Of a stretch of 64,000 bases of DNA, positions 12,881-26,000 are shown one piece after another. The notes beneath the pieces are model-generated. The model saw only the letters and a program-made list of their open reading frames with translations. It was not told the origin of the DNA and did no database searches. This stretch comes from Gyrodactylus bullatarudis (taxonomy: Eukaryota > Platyhelminthes > Monogenea > Gyrodactylidea > Gyrodactylidae), in contig SSNU01000247.1 of the NCBI GenBank assembly GCA_012064415.1, forward strand, positions 294,131 through 358,130. The letters are read 5' to 3'. How positions within the stretch are numbered: position 1 is the first letter of the stretch; the number at the start of each line of letters is the position of its first letter. Both the position numbers and the translations under genes were made by a program.

Positions 12881-15800
12881 CTTCACGTAATAATGAAAGA
12901 AAGATTGAGATGATTAGCTCTGTTGCTGAATCAGGAAATGAGTTCAATCATTCTTTATTTTGTGCAAGAGGAAATTAATCAACAAGAGAATAATGATCAC
13001 ATACATTAGACATAGGGGAATGGATGAATGGGGGGAGGAGGAATGAGGGATCATAATCTATTTAATCAATTGATTTTCTCTCTTTATCTTCTTCTTACCA
13101 AGATTTTCATGTCTTCATAGCAGTAAAAGTGAAATATTGAGTAAAGTGCACAAGTCGGATCAATGTTCCTCATGAAATGTTTCTAGAAGGTCGACGGATC
13201 TTGAGCACTTCTCAAGACTTTTCGCCAGTTCCACACTACTTGCTCTAGTTTATTTGAACGAAAATATTGCCAAACTTCATCAAGAATATAGTTCTAAAAT
13301 CATAAGGAAGGTTTTAGTTTACATCATAGCTCACTCTCACCATAATTATGCCCGATTTATTAGAAAGATTCAAGTATTTGTTTCTTTTTGGAGATTGATA
13401 TTTCCATTAGTGCATATAACTGCAATATTCACTCAAGTTGAAAAAAGGAAATATAGTTAGGGTCAAAGGAAGTGTGTAAGAAGAATCAATGATCGTAAAA
13501 AAATAGAATTCAGTTTTACTAAAAAAGAATGTAGATCATTAAAGTGTCAAGATATCCCCAAATTAGAGATATTGACCAAGGAATAAAGTTTCATTTGTGT
13601 TTCTTTCAAGAGAGAGAGAGGCCAGTTATAATATAATTGAAGAGTTATTTATCTGTTACTCATAACTATCGATAAAGATTAGGGAATAACAGTCATTTTC
13701 AAATTTAATCCTCTTGCAAGATAGACTTAACAAGTAGGATAAATATTTGGTATTTTGGCTGATTGACTATAAAGTTGTTCGCTTGCCAGCTGACTATTCT
13801 TTCTTCTTGTATCTATCTTAGGAATTCTAAGGTTTTTAGATAAAATTGAACAGGGTTCAAACAACTAAAGTCACATTCTATAGAGGCTAGATCAAGTTTT
13901 TGTATCTAAATCATAGAAATACATTACAATGTATTATAATACTGAGTAAGTTAGATTCTTCTTCTAAAACAAAACAAAAAAGAGCATTCTTGCAAAGAAA
14001 GTAAGAGAAAGATTGAATGTTTGGGTGGGCAGGATCAAATTTCATGGGAAACAGAATTAGATTGACAGATCACTCAACAGAAATTGCTTCCCTCTTTCTC
14101 TCTAGCAGGGAAGAAATATCTATCTATAAAACTCTACATATATATCAGGGAAAAGGATAGTGAATCATACTTTCATTTGAGCAGATGAAAGAGAATAAAT
14201 GGAAAGAGTGCAGGCAAGCTAGCCAGTTGAGTTGTGTGTGTGTGTGAGTTCCAATCTAGAATTTGGAAAAGACTCTAACACAAGAATGACTGACAACTGG
14301 AAATCTAGGGAAAATGCAAGATTTCCTTTTAGAAATTAACAACATCTTTGGGCCTCTCATCAATCAGAGAAATGCAATTGTTCCATCTATATTGTCAGGA
14401 GGAAATTCGAGGTCAAATGGGAAATATCGTTTTAATCATTCTTTGTAAAACAAAAGAAGGAACTCTAATAAATCTGGAATTAATTAGTTAAAGTAGTCAC
14501 AACTTCTTTTATAAGAGAGGCAATTTATGTCGTTTGTGGTTCAAGATTCTTGAATCAAGAACCACTTGCTAATTAATTCTAATTCTCTTGTTACAATTAA
14601 TACACCTCAATTCTTATCTTCTATATTTGGTGACCATTCGTACAAGAAGCTCTTATTAAACAATGTTTAATCTATTTCTAGAAGGAGAAAACTAAAACAT
14701 TGAATTTGCTAAGACTTTTACCTGAAAATGATAAATTGTTGTCCAATTATTTCCAAAGATACTATAAATAAATAAAACTTTAACATCAAAAATGACAAGT
14801 TCATTAACACTCCCTGTTTTACAAGTTCCATTTTGTATAAAAATAAATAAAATCAAAAGTCAAGTTAGGGAAATTCAAATTTTGAACTTCAAAAGCAAAA
14901 CTTTCATTCAGAAAATGACAGAATTTTCATTCTATATTCAGCCATACTTTCTTCGTGTTTCTCTTATGTCTCAAGATATCTTGTTTTTATTGGTTTAGCA
15001 AGTTTTTCACCTTTGAGTGAACTGTTATTTATCCTTTTGATTTTGGGTTTCTCTATTCTTCTTCTCTAAAAGGCATAGAATCTCAAATTTGATGAAGAGC
15101 TCTGATTTCTTGCTACAAAACGGCGGATTAGTCAAGAATATAATCGATTTCCTTGTTTTTATAAAACTCATAGACTGAATCAGATAATCGCACAATAAAA
15201 AAAGCTCATTCTTGTATTTCTTGCTGTTCAATAAAAATTTAATTTCTTTCGAGAAAGGGTCTTGAAAATTTTTATTCATCAAGAAATTTCATTAATAAAT
15301 GATATATGGCAACACCATAGGCAAAGTGATATTTCCAAGAATCTGACCTTTTAGCCTAAATGGGAGGTGGAACCAAGTCTCTCCAACTTTTAAATTAATT
15401 AATACAGCAGAAAAACATGTTTGGAGGGATGATATTCGGGAGTTATCACTATGCCTTCAACTACAACTCTGTGTACGCATTTGAAAGAGGTAACGGAAAA
15501 ATTTCTAATTACATGCCCCATTACTGTGTATATTTCTCTATTTTCTTGTGTTCATTCGTATGTGATGTTGGAGAGGAAACAATTTAATTGACCAGCAGGC
15601 GGTCCCTTTGCTTTCTAACCTCGTGATTAACCTTGGAGTTTTCGACATTCTTCTTGTTCTTTTCACAAAGAAACAAACGAGTGAAGAAACCTTATTATAA
15701 AATACAAGCTGAGAGAAGTACAATTGCTATACACGGAAATCTCATTAATATAATTTGGGATATCTGATGTAATTTTTCCTTTTTTTGAGGGGGAAGGAAA

Positions 15801-17072
15801 CAGCAGGTGACCCCTTGGCACGTCTGTACCCAGTGTACACACTTGCACACATTGGATGAAGCTTCTCTTTTTAACCGTCAGTCATTTGAAATTTACCAAA
15901 AATTTATCCCTCCTTTCATTCAAAGAATAAAAGACTCTTGTTATTTGTTTCCCTAATAGTCCCACATTCTTAATGGTACACGATGCCCTTGGTTAGTTCT
16001 ATTGAAATTGGTACAGAGTAGCTAGAGAGTCCAATTTATAAATGGATAGAGAAAGACCACAGCACAAGTGTACGGGTTCTTTGTTTGGCTTCGTCTCATA
16101 CATGCATGACAATAGGAAGAGTATTTCTCATTCTGTCAATCTTAAACTTTCAAGTGCCACTAGCCAGAAGAAGGTGAATGAGGAGGGAATATGTATTTGT
16201 TGACCCCATCAGGAATCTATTTATTCATCAGATTAGCTTATTATTATTTACTTGAAGAATAGAAGAGAGAGAGAGTGCAGCTGAAAAAGAAGGTTAATCA
16301 AACTTGAGTATGCTTAAAACCACCTGATTTAATCAAAAGGAATGCATTTAATTGGGATAGTTTCACATTTGACTCTAAGATGTGTCATATTTTTAAATTA
16401 TATGAGATAAAAAGAATCGATCCTTGCATTTATAAAATCAGAAGGAAATGATCAAAAGAGGTTATGCAAGAACCAAAATATAAAGTTTTACCATCTCATT
16501 ATTATTTTAGAGTGGATTTATGTGGAACTACTTACAAGTATACACGAAAAAATAAAACAATATATTTTTCAAATTGATTCTATTTTTATTTATTTTAAAC
16601 ATGGTAATAAATTATTACCATTGTTATTATCAATAATATCAGAGTATAACAAACATAGTAATTTGCTCTTGAATTTCTGTAATGATACATCTAAGAGTGT
16701 ACTGTTTTTTTGTTTGTTGTAGAGAAGATTTGTATAATTCAAAAAAAACTTGCGTGTGAGTCCAACCGTATGTGAGGGTGTGTTATGTGATGTGCTTGGT
16801 TATTGACAGACTGTAGGATATTTTGGCAATTGGTATTATCATATCAAAGGAAGAGAGTGCCAGGTAAAGAAATGGTGAAGAAATAATCTGCCAATTGAAT
16901 GATGGGGAGGAGGGAGAAACAGGTTGAAGGGAAGAGTAAAAAAAGGCACTTGGTACAGAAGATTGAGAGAGGTGAGTCTCTATCGAGATTGAAAGTTTTG
17001 AAAGATTTACGGGCAATTGTGAATGGAACATTTAGAGATGTGGATTGAGTAAAAAAAGGGTTCCTATTATTA
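12881..17072. other. Gene-poor stretch, 3' flank of the USP9X-like gene
   Basis: No exon could be supported on either strand. The frames are short and unlike known families. A partial copy of a small inverted-repeat element lies around 13764-13798, and GT and GA microsatellites occur (for example 14236-14247). The part just below 17073 should contain the 3' untranslated region of the minus-strand deubiquitinase gene, but no canonical AATAAA was pinned down. Confidence 0.45.
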
Positions 17073-20000
17073 TTACTTGGATGGTGACTGTCTGGGGCCA
17101 TGTTTATCAGCCAAACTGGAGAGGCAATTTATGTTTTCATTGATTTCTTGAAGCATAACGAGGACGTTCTTTTGGTTGTACGAGGTGTAGTATTGAGGAT
17201 TGGTGGCTGATTTCAGGATTTCTTCAATCTTTTCTATCCTCTGGTTACAATAGTTTTCAAGGGAATCGGTCCACTGAAAGTAAACCAATTTTAATCATTC
17301 AAGCTTCTCTTTAGCATAGATTGTTGGGGAATATTCTTGTTATTACAAGTACCAAAAGTGACCCCAAAGAAAATATTTTCCTATAAATGACTCCGAAAAT
17401 TTCCATTGATATTCCTACTGTCTTAATCAAGATAAAATTTACAATGGATGGCAGCTCAATTAACCCTCGCCCTGGAAATGGGGTCCACAGAGACCCCATT
17501 TGTATTGATTTTCCTATGTCATTTTTGTCATTTCCAGGGCGAGGGTTAATGCAATCCTATTGAAAATAAGAGAAAAGCATTTGCGACATATTATACCAAA
17601 CTTTGTTTATTGCCAAGATCTGATCAAGTAAGAGAACTTTTATCTCCTGCTCTAGATGCTATCATATCCATCTTAAATTTGATCTTGATAATTTTGGCCA
17701 AGTGATAGAGACAGTAAGAATATGCAACTTTTGTTATCAATGGAAATATTTGGGGTAAATAATACAGGATTTATTTTCTCAAATAAAAGCTTCAATTCAA
17801 AAAGAAAATTCAATCTGACCAAAATTAGACCGTGTTTCGAATTTTGAAAATGTCCCGAATTTCCACTTTTTCAATTTTTGAGCTCAACATTTGAAGCAGT
17901 TAAATGCAGATATTCGAGACCAACTTTAGATAGAGAATTCGAATTCGGCTGCAGAAATGCATCATTATTCTGGAAAATCGAAAAATTTGAATTTATTAAT
18001 AATCACAAAGGAGAATGATCTAAAATTTAAAAGTTTAACTTTTCTTGAAGACGGTAGATTCCTTTTTACCTCAACGGCCCAATTCGAATTCTTTATCTAA
18101 GGTTGGTCTCAAATATCTGTAATTAACTGCTTCAAATCTTTGAAATCGATAAAAATTTTGAGCTCTGAAGTTGAATTTCCGAAGAAAAGCATTGAGTCTT
18201 TTGTAAAATTTTCATCAGCTAGCTTTAATAAAACAATGATGAAAAGAATTTCAGTATTACTTTCTCTGAGCCTTCTGGTAACCAAGAAAATGCTGCTAGG
18301 TTTTTCACTATTAAAACATGAGATGGCCCTTTTTTGCTAACGAATTTATCACTAAATATTATTTGAGAGAAAGGTTCTTAGTTCTTATTGGTAGATAGAT
18401 TTTTGCTATTTATTACTGTACATTCAAGTTAGATAGTTCTCTGAGTGGAATGTTTGAAATGGATTGTTAAAGAAACAGTCATGTTATATTCTGTAATTCT
18501 AAGGTTTTTACTTAACTATGTTTTTAAGAGATTGGCCATTTTGAATAATACTCTATGTTATAATTTTACTCCAAGAGGGGCAAATCTTTGTTTGATCAGT
18601 TACAAAATACTCACTCGGAAGAATTCATCACAATAGGCCTCCTTGGCAAAAATGATTTCAGCCAATTTCTTCTGCTTCTTCAACAAATCAACAAGGAATT
18701 CGAGGTATACTGAAATCTGCTTTTCACTTCCAGTAAAAGTGTTGAAGGATTTATTCAGGTTCCTTGTGAGAATGAGGAAGATTTCAAACCTCTTCTTCAT
18801 CAGGGAATCATCAATGGTGAGTAGATCGAAGAGGAGATCTCGCAAAAGTTTCGTTGTAGAATAATACACAGGATTCGATATCGACATAAAGCATACATCA
18901 AGGGCTTGCCGGGATAACCCGTAATTTTCAAAGCACAGGAACTGTGGATGAGGAATATGATGAAATTCAATAATTTTGAACCGAATGGTTCTTCAAAGAG
19001 CTGTTTGGCATAGATTGACTATAAAGTTGTACGCTTCTTACCTGACTATATCTTGTCTTTTGGCTTCAATTTCTTTTTCTTCTCAGGCAGTAAGCGAATA
19101 AAGTTATAGTCAGTCTGTGATCAAATTGCAATCTTTGAAATTCTCTTATTAAAAGGATGTTTTATTCTAGATAAAAATTTCTGGTGTAAAATTTTAGACT
19201 GATCCCGAATCTGGTATTTTCAAAAACACTTCTTTAACTCTTGCTGTTTAATAAAAGATTTAAAAAATTCGGGTAATAAATCTCAAATCATCTGAATGTA
19301 GGATAAATTTCGAAAGTTAAGGTTGTATTTTTATGTATCGCAGAAGATTTTTAAAAACAGCCATGGGTAGAAAAATTAGTCAAACTTCCAGAAAAATTGG
19401 AGAAAATTTCGGAACGAAAATTAGATTTATTATCTTGAATATAATTCTTTAGCATTCTTGTTTGAGACATTTCTCGGAATTAAGTTTATCAATGTTAGAT
19501 TTATGCTTTATGATTATGAGACTTTCAAAAATTATAGGAATTCTTTCTCCTGATTGGCTTATATTGAGTCAATCTTGTTTTAACCAATAAGAATCGAGAA
19601 TTTTTATTCAAGTGGTTCGATGCTTATTGGTTGAATAGTAGCTTTAATTTTAATTCCTTTCACAAGAAGTCACAATTTAATGGGAAAACTTGAGAGATGA
19701 AATTATAGCCAATGATTGTTCAACATATATATAGAATTGTGTATATTCATAATTTGCATTGTGTGACTTTGATGCAACGTTACAAGAAGAATTAGAGTCT
19801 GAAATTAACTTGACAAATTCAGTAGTATCACTCACTAGGCTTATTTTGGCGATATGATGAAAGTATTGACTATCGTAATAGTCCTTGATGATGATTGTAA
19901 TAAAGTCATTTGACTCATTAAAGATGACATTGGCAATATTCTCAGAGATTTCACAGTCATATGGATCCAGATCATCATCAGAGTAGGTACGAAATGGATT

Positions 20001-23000
20001 CAATTTTTCAGTGGGACTAGAGTAATACCTTGAAGTATCCATACTACACAGACAGTGACTGAGGAGTATGAAAAAGTTCATCTTTGTACAATTACCGACA
20101 CTGCAGGAGAGGATGTTGAAGCTGAAAATTAGAATTATTCATCAAGATTAGATCAATATTGTCATCAAACTTTATTGATAACCAAATTAATAGCCAATTA
20201 GTGGCATAAGAAAAGGATAAGGTCAATCAACAAAAAGAGGGAAACGAGTAAGACAAAGTGGACAGCCTGAACAGCAAAATGAACTAATGACGGAGCTCAA
20301 ATTATTGCATTGTAATAGTATTTACATAACATAATAATAGAGTCTGAAGAGAGACCTAGCAAAATATAACGTTTATCACTATAATATAGTTGTGTTTTCT
20401 CTAACCATTATTATGAGTTTTTTACTATGATGATTTAGAATTTAAAGCTATTTCAAACCGATTAATTTTAGTTCAAAAGTCGTTTTTTGATTGGCTTTGT
20501 TTGAAGCTTTAGCGGATAGAGTTCAGACGATTGAATATTTGAATTCTACAGGTATGATTACTAGATAAAGCTAACTCACTTTTTATCGATGACCCTGGGA
20601 AGTAGGTTTTTAGAAGAACGTTTTAAACAAAAAAATAACCCGCTGAGAAAAATTAACTCTCTTTGAATTAGTATAGTACGAGTTTGACGAATTATAGAGC
20701 TGAGATCTTTGCTTGTTGAAAGTAGGATTATATGGATAAAAAATAATGGAAAACTAACTCTGATCCATTTTTGACCTTTGTGGAGTATATCTTTGAACTG
20801 GAATTCAGACCATACTCTTTGGGTAAGGCAGTTGAACCGAATATTCCCATCAGAATAGTGACTGCTGTCTCCTTCTGGAATCGCCAGAGGTCGGTCGGGA
20901 TATCAAATGTAGTTGAGCCATAGTTTTTCTCCAAATGACTGATTATGAGGTGTGTCAGGTTCTCCTGGGTTATTTCATTGTCAATAGCAGAGCTGGATAA
21001 GATTGGACAACGATTCAGTCGGCCACTCATGACGTTCAAATTGCTAACCGACATGTTGAGTATATGATCTTCTTCATTTAGAAATCTAGAAGATAATCAA
21101 TTTTTATAAGAACAAGAGACAAGTTCTTGATGATTCATCATATCAAGACAACATCTCATCGTCCTAGGGTTTCCCATTTTACCAATCTGTAGTAGAGAGG
21201 TCATTATCTATTACAAAAACTATTCTTCAAAAGAAAGAAAGAATTAAGAATATTAAGAAATATAAGAATTCATAAAATTTTTGGCTGATTTGATTGTTTA
21301 AAAATAAGTAGATTGTTTCAGTAATGATGTAAGAAGACGACTGGTAAATCTGATTGATCAACATTATGAAAATAATCGGATAGATGTTTTTTAACATAGG
21401 TTTTGAGCTGGGTCACCGATGTCATGAGGTTTAAAGTAAAAAAGATGCCAGGGTTTTTTCTCACAAATGGAATGCCAGGCAACAGGTATGACCCAATCGA
21501 ATTTTAAGAACAATTTCAACCAATAATTATATTCTAAAAACCTATATATTTGGCATGTATCACACTGATGAGTATGCCCGAAATAAAGGCCTTATTTGTG
21601 AGAAAAAAACTCTGGCATCTTTTTTACTTTAAACATTATGAAAATTGTATTCAAACCCCATAGATTGTTACTAAAACCTGAGGAAAGTGAATCTTTTCAT
21701 TTATAAATTAAAGTTTGAGTGGGGAGCTTCTTAAATCGGACGTATCATCAGAAAGTTGTCGAACAGATCAAATGATCACCCTAAAGAAGGATCAGAGACG
21801 TCAAAAACGAGAAATATGCTATTTTAATTTCAAATTTTTCAATTTTGTTTAAAAATGCGGGTGATGACAGCATGGATTGGTGGATGAAGGAGAAATTCTT
21901 CAACTTTTTACTATACTTTCAATTAAAAAATTTACCCTGACAAGTAATTTGTCATAAATGAGCAAACTAACTCAATTAGTAGAGCGACAAGTTGATGTTT
22001 TTCATTTAGAATACGATTCACTGAACGACTTATAGAGGCAACATCGCATAGGAGAGCAAGGTACTGAGCAAAACAGCCCGGTTGATAATAGCACATGAGG
22101 TGGTCAAATAATTCATTGAGATTTTCATTTTCCACCTGGGTTGTCCCATCAGATTTTCCACGGTTCTCAAATAAATTGACAATACCGTATTGAAACAAAT
22201 TTGTCATCCTATAAAATTGGTAGAGAGAAGATTAGAGTGAGAATTTAGACAATTCAAAAGAGAGACTTACTCAATCGAGTTATTTTGGTAATAGTTCATT
22301 GAGTTCATAGAGACAGAGTTCTTCAGTCTGTAGAGACACTTTGAATTAGAAAAGTTCATCTCATGCAAGAGACATTTCAAGAGAATATCCAAGATGTAGA
22401 TTTGTTCATCAGACTTGATGGCAGAGTCTTCAATCTTGCGTAATGAGTTAACTAATCGATTGCAGGAGATGTAACTTTTGTTGTCGTTAAAGTTTTTATT
22501 CAAGTCTTGAGCGTAACTCTCGAGGAGTGAATTGAGGTCGACACCCAAGGGTATTGAGTGCACGTGGATATATTTACAATAATGAGTCAAGAGAATACCA
22601 TAGGTGAGACGGACTTCTAATTGAGGAGCATCGAAGAGGTAGTCTGATAAGGTTGTCGATGTAGACATAACGAAGGAGTTGACAAATTCTGTACACGGTT
22701 TGGTTCCATTGTTCAGCAACTGCATCAGTATTGGAATCCATTTAAAACTGAAGTTTTGATTATTAATTATTATTGATTATTTATATTGGGTTAATTCCAA
22801 AAATGATCGCAATGCAAATTTTCATCGATACCAATTTCAAGAAATTACAATTGAGTTATATGTAGAATATAATAATAATTACTCACCAATATTTATAATC
22901 AATTTTCATGACAATTCTTACGAAAAAGGGAAGAATCTGAGAAAGTAATTGGGCCGAATAATGTTCACGCTGAAAGTGAGAAAAAATAATAATGTTTGTA

Positions 23001-26000
23001 TTTAATTATCTCGACAAGATTATCTAGACGTACAATTTTTCTTTCAGAAATTTTCGAGAATCTATTTGCAGATATCTTTGTAAATTTATGTACAAAATTA
23101 ATGAAAGGCTTTGATAACTGAGATTTTTTATGGGCATATTTCAGATTCCTGCGAATGACAGATAGGACAACTTCACACGAGGATTCTGTATTGAAATCTG
23201 GAAGATAGATTATAAAGTTGACTTGTAAGAGTCTCTGTAATGTGCCTGTAAATTTACCTGTAATAGGGGAGGGTATAGGTTGGGCATCTTTATTTCCATT
23301 AGATGGCTTGAGACATTTGAAGAAATCTGTGAGTCTCTTGGGATCGGAGAAGAAATTCGTCGACCCAAAGATATCATCTCGCTCGTAAAATAGTATGTAG
23401 GCGTTCCAGCTAGAAGAGTTTAAAAAGTTTCAATGAAAAATATATAAATGATGTTTTTGAATTACTCACTTCTTATCTCTACTCATGTAGGAACCATCTG
23501 AGGCTTTCGAGTATCTATTGACATCATCAACTTGTCCTCCGAAGCATTCCGACCGGAGAACCTGATCATTGTCCAGGTCGATTTCCTTGACATCGCGATC
23601 ATCAAAGCGATACCAGAGGAATTCTTTACTGGTCGGATTTTGGATGCGAATGAAGCTGTAGTAGTGACCCCCGGAGGCTTGCCCATTATGTACAACGATT
23701 CCTCTTAGAGTATATTTTGTGTTATTATTAGTCTAAGAAATAGAGAGAGATAATGAAATCCATTCAATATCAGGGTTCTTTTTTTATTTCTGAAAATATT
23801 CTGAATACCTGAACTCATCTTTTAGCATTCACATAATGGAGAAGTAGAGTTCTAGAAAGTTTGAACCAGTTTAAGAGTAGAATAAGGATACAATGATTGA
23901 TGAAAAAGTTAGATCATTCTGATAGGTTATTGTAATGATAAACGAGAGATATACCAGAGGCAAAATAGCTCGGAATTGTCATTTGGGAAATTTCAAAAAA
24001 TAATACCCTCATCCTAGAAAATTTATAAGAAATAGAAGGGATTCAAATCACTCCCTATCTTATTGTTACAGATCCTATTTAGTATACTTGATTTCATAGA
24101 AATTCTGTTTAATGACTAGTTGCGTGAAGCTCTATTGGCTAACCTAATTCGTGTGGTGAATGGCCATATGAATGTAAAACTTACAATTTGAATGTTGGAA
24201 GAAGACATAACAGAATCATGGAAGCTAGGTGTATTTGGACGATTCGAAATATTGGAATTGCTATTCGATCGTAATTCTTCCATAGAACTGTAATCATTTT
24301 GATTTAGTTTCTCTATAAATAAAGTGTTGTTAAAAATGACAACAGAGTTGACAGTAAAACGGATCACTAACCATCCTCAACAGTGAAGGAAGCTGTACCT
24401 TGTACTGTGTACGGGTAGAGGTCGAGTTGTCGAGGGAATTCAAAGTAGCCATTTGATTTAATTGCGATATTTCTGACGGTTAAAGAAAGTAAATTATGAT
24501 TTGTGTAGAAAATTAGAAAATTTATCGTCTAAATAAGGCAGAAACTCGAGAGAGATTAACTTACTGCTCAAAGTCAAATCGAAATCTGAGTAATTGCACA
24601 GCCAGTATGGGCGGACAATGCTTTATGACGGCTCTCTTGACAGCGGTGACTTTCTTTTGACAAATTTCACATTTGTAGGCATTGCCTCCTTCCAAGAGAT
24701 CTGCTTTAACGTACTGTTCCAGGGATTCTTTCAGAGTGTTCAATTGATGGACATCAGCGTTTATTGTCATAAAGGTTTCATCACGCTGTGTCCGATGAGG
24801 ACAATCACGACAAATCATTTGATTCTCAGTTGTACCCATGAACAAGGACTCAAAGGGTTTCAGTTTATTGCATAATATCATACCCTCGTCAATGTTGTCG
24901 ATGAGACAACTAAAGAACTCGAGGGCATCATGTTGTTCGTGTTTGTTGATCTTTTCGCCCCACAATCTAATAAAGATGATTATTAGGGCGAGTCAAATAT
25001 GTTTTTTCCAGAAAATATTTCGGCTGCTATGCGAATCTGTTAGATCAATGAAATTTAAATTCGAATTCTCTGATACCCATTTTCCCAAAAATCTTCAACA
25101 TATCCCAAATACTGATTAGAAATACCTTAAGAACCTATTTCTATTTAAAATCGAATTCAAAGGGCTCAAAATTTAGATTTTAATCAATTTTAGTAGAAAA
25201 ATTCATTGAAAATAGTTGGCGTTTTCAATTGCGATTCGGGGAATCTAAGCAAATTTAAAATACATAGTACATAAAAGGGACTTTTTTACGTTGAAAAATT
25301 CTCTTTAAAATGAACTTGGCACATCCGGATGTTCAAAAATTAGACTCTCTCTAATGATTATTATTAGCAATGACTAGCGGATCTCATCAAATGTTTCTCC
25401 CAAGTTTTGAGAGTATTTCAAGAAATAATGTTGAGTTATAAGGGGAAATTTTCATCTAGTGTAATCATTAGCAATTAGTAGAGCCTAGAAAAGTGCTAAA
25501 AGTATTATTTTAACCAGCTATTTCCTCTGTTCTAAAAACCAGTTGAGAATTTTTCTAACCCTGCTCAATCTATAGCGTGGGAATTAAAAAAACTAAATAA
25601 TTCTATAGTCATGTCGCGTAGTGGTCTCCTTTCCACCTACCAGTCACTCATGTACTTTAAAAAGTTTTTTAAGATAAACTTATATATGTTACGTTTAAAG
25701 TGGAAACTCGTACAGTGTGTACACTGTACAACTAATTGGTCAATGTGGAAACTCGGCGTACACATTGAACGGTTGATGGTGTACAGTTTGAATATACTGA
25801 TTAAACGTACAATGTGAACACTGGAAATTTTTTTAAAATCTTGAATTACAAGTTTTAAGTCCAATTCTGTTGAATAAATAGCAGTTTCCAATAATCCCAT
25901 GCAGATATCAACTGGTCTGTGTGGATTCAAGTAAGAAAAAGTAAGTGTTTTACCCTTTGATGAAGTTTCAAGTTTTCGACCACAGTGTATTCGTCTTATG

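Noticed and set aside
22787..22806. GGGTTAATTCCAAAAAT shared with 63118-63134
   Set aside because: The match is only 17 bp and contains TTAA, which is frequent here. It could be the edge of a repeat but is too short to call.
24594..25119. Two 93-codon plus-strand open frames
   Set aside because: They are antisense shadows of, or run-offs from, the USP9X exon at 24565-24966, which has clear peptidase motifs.
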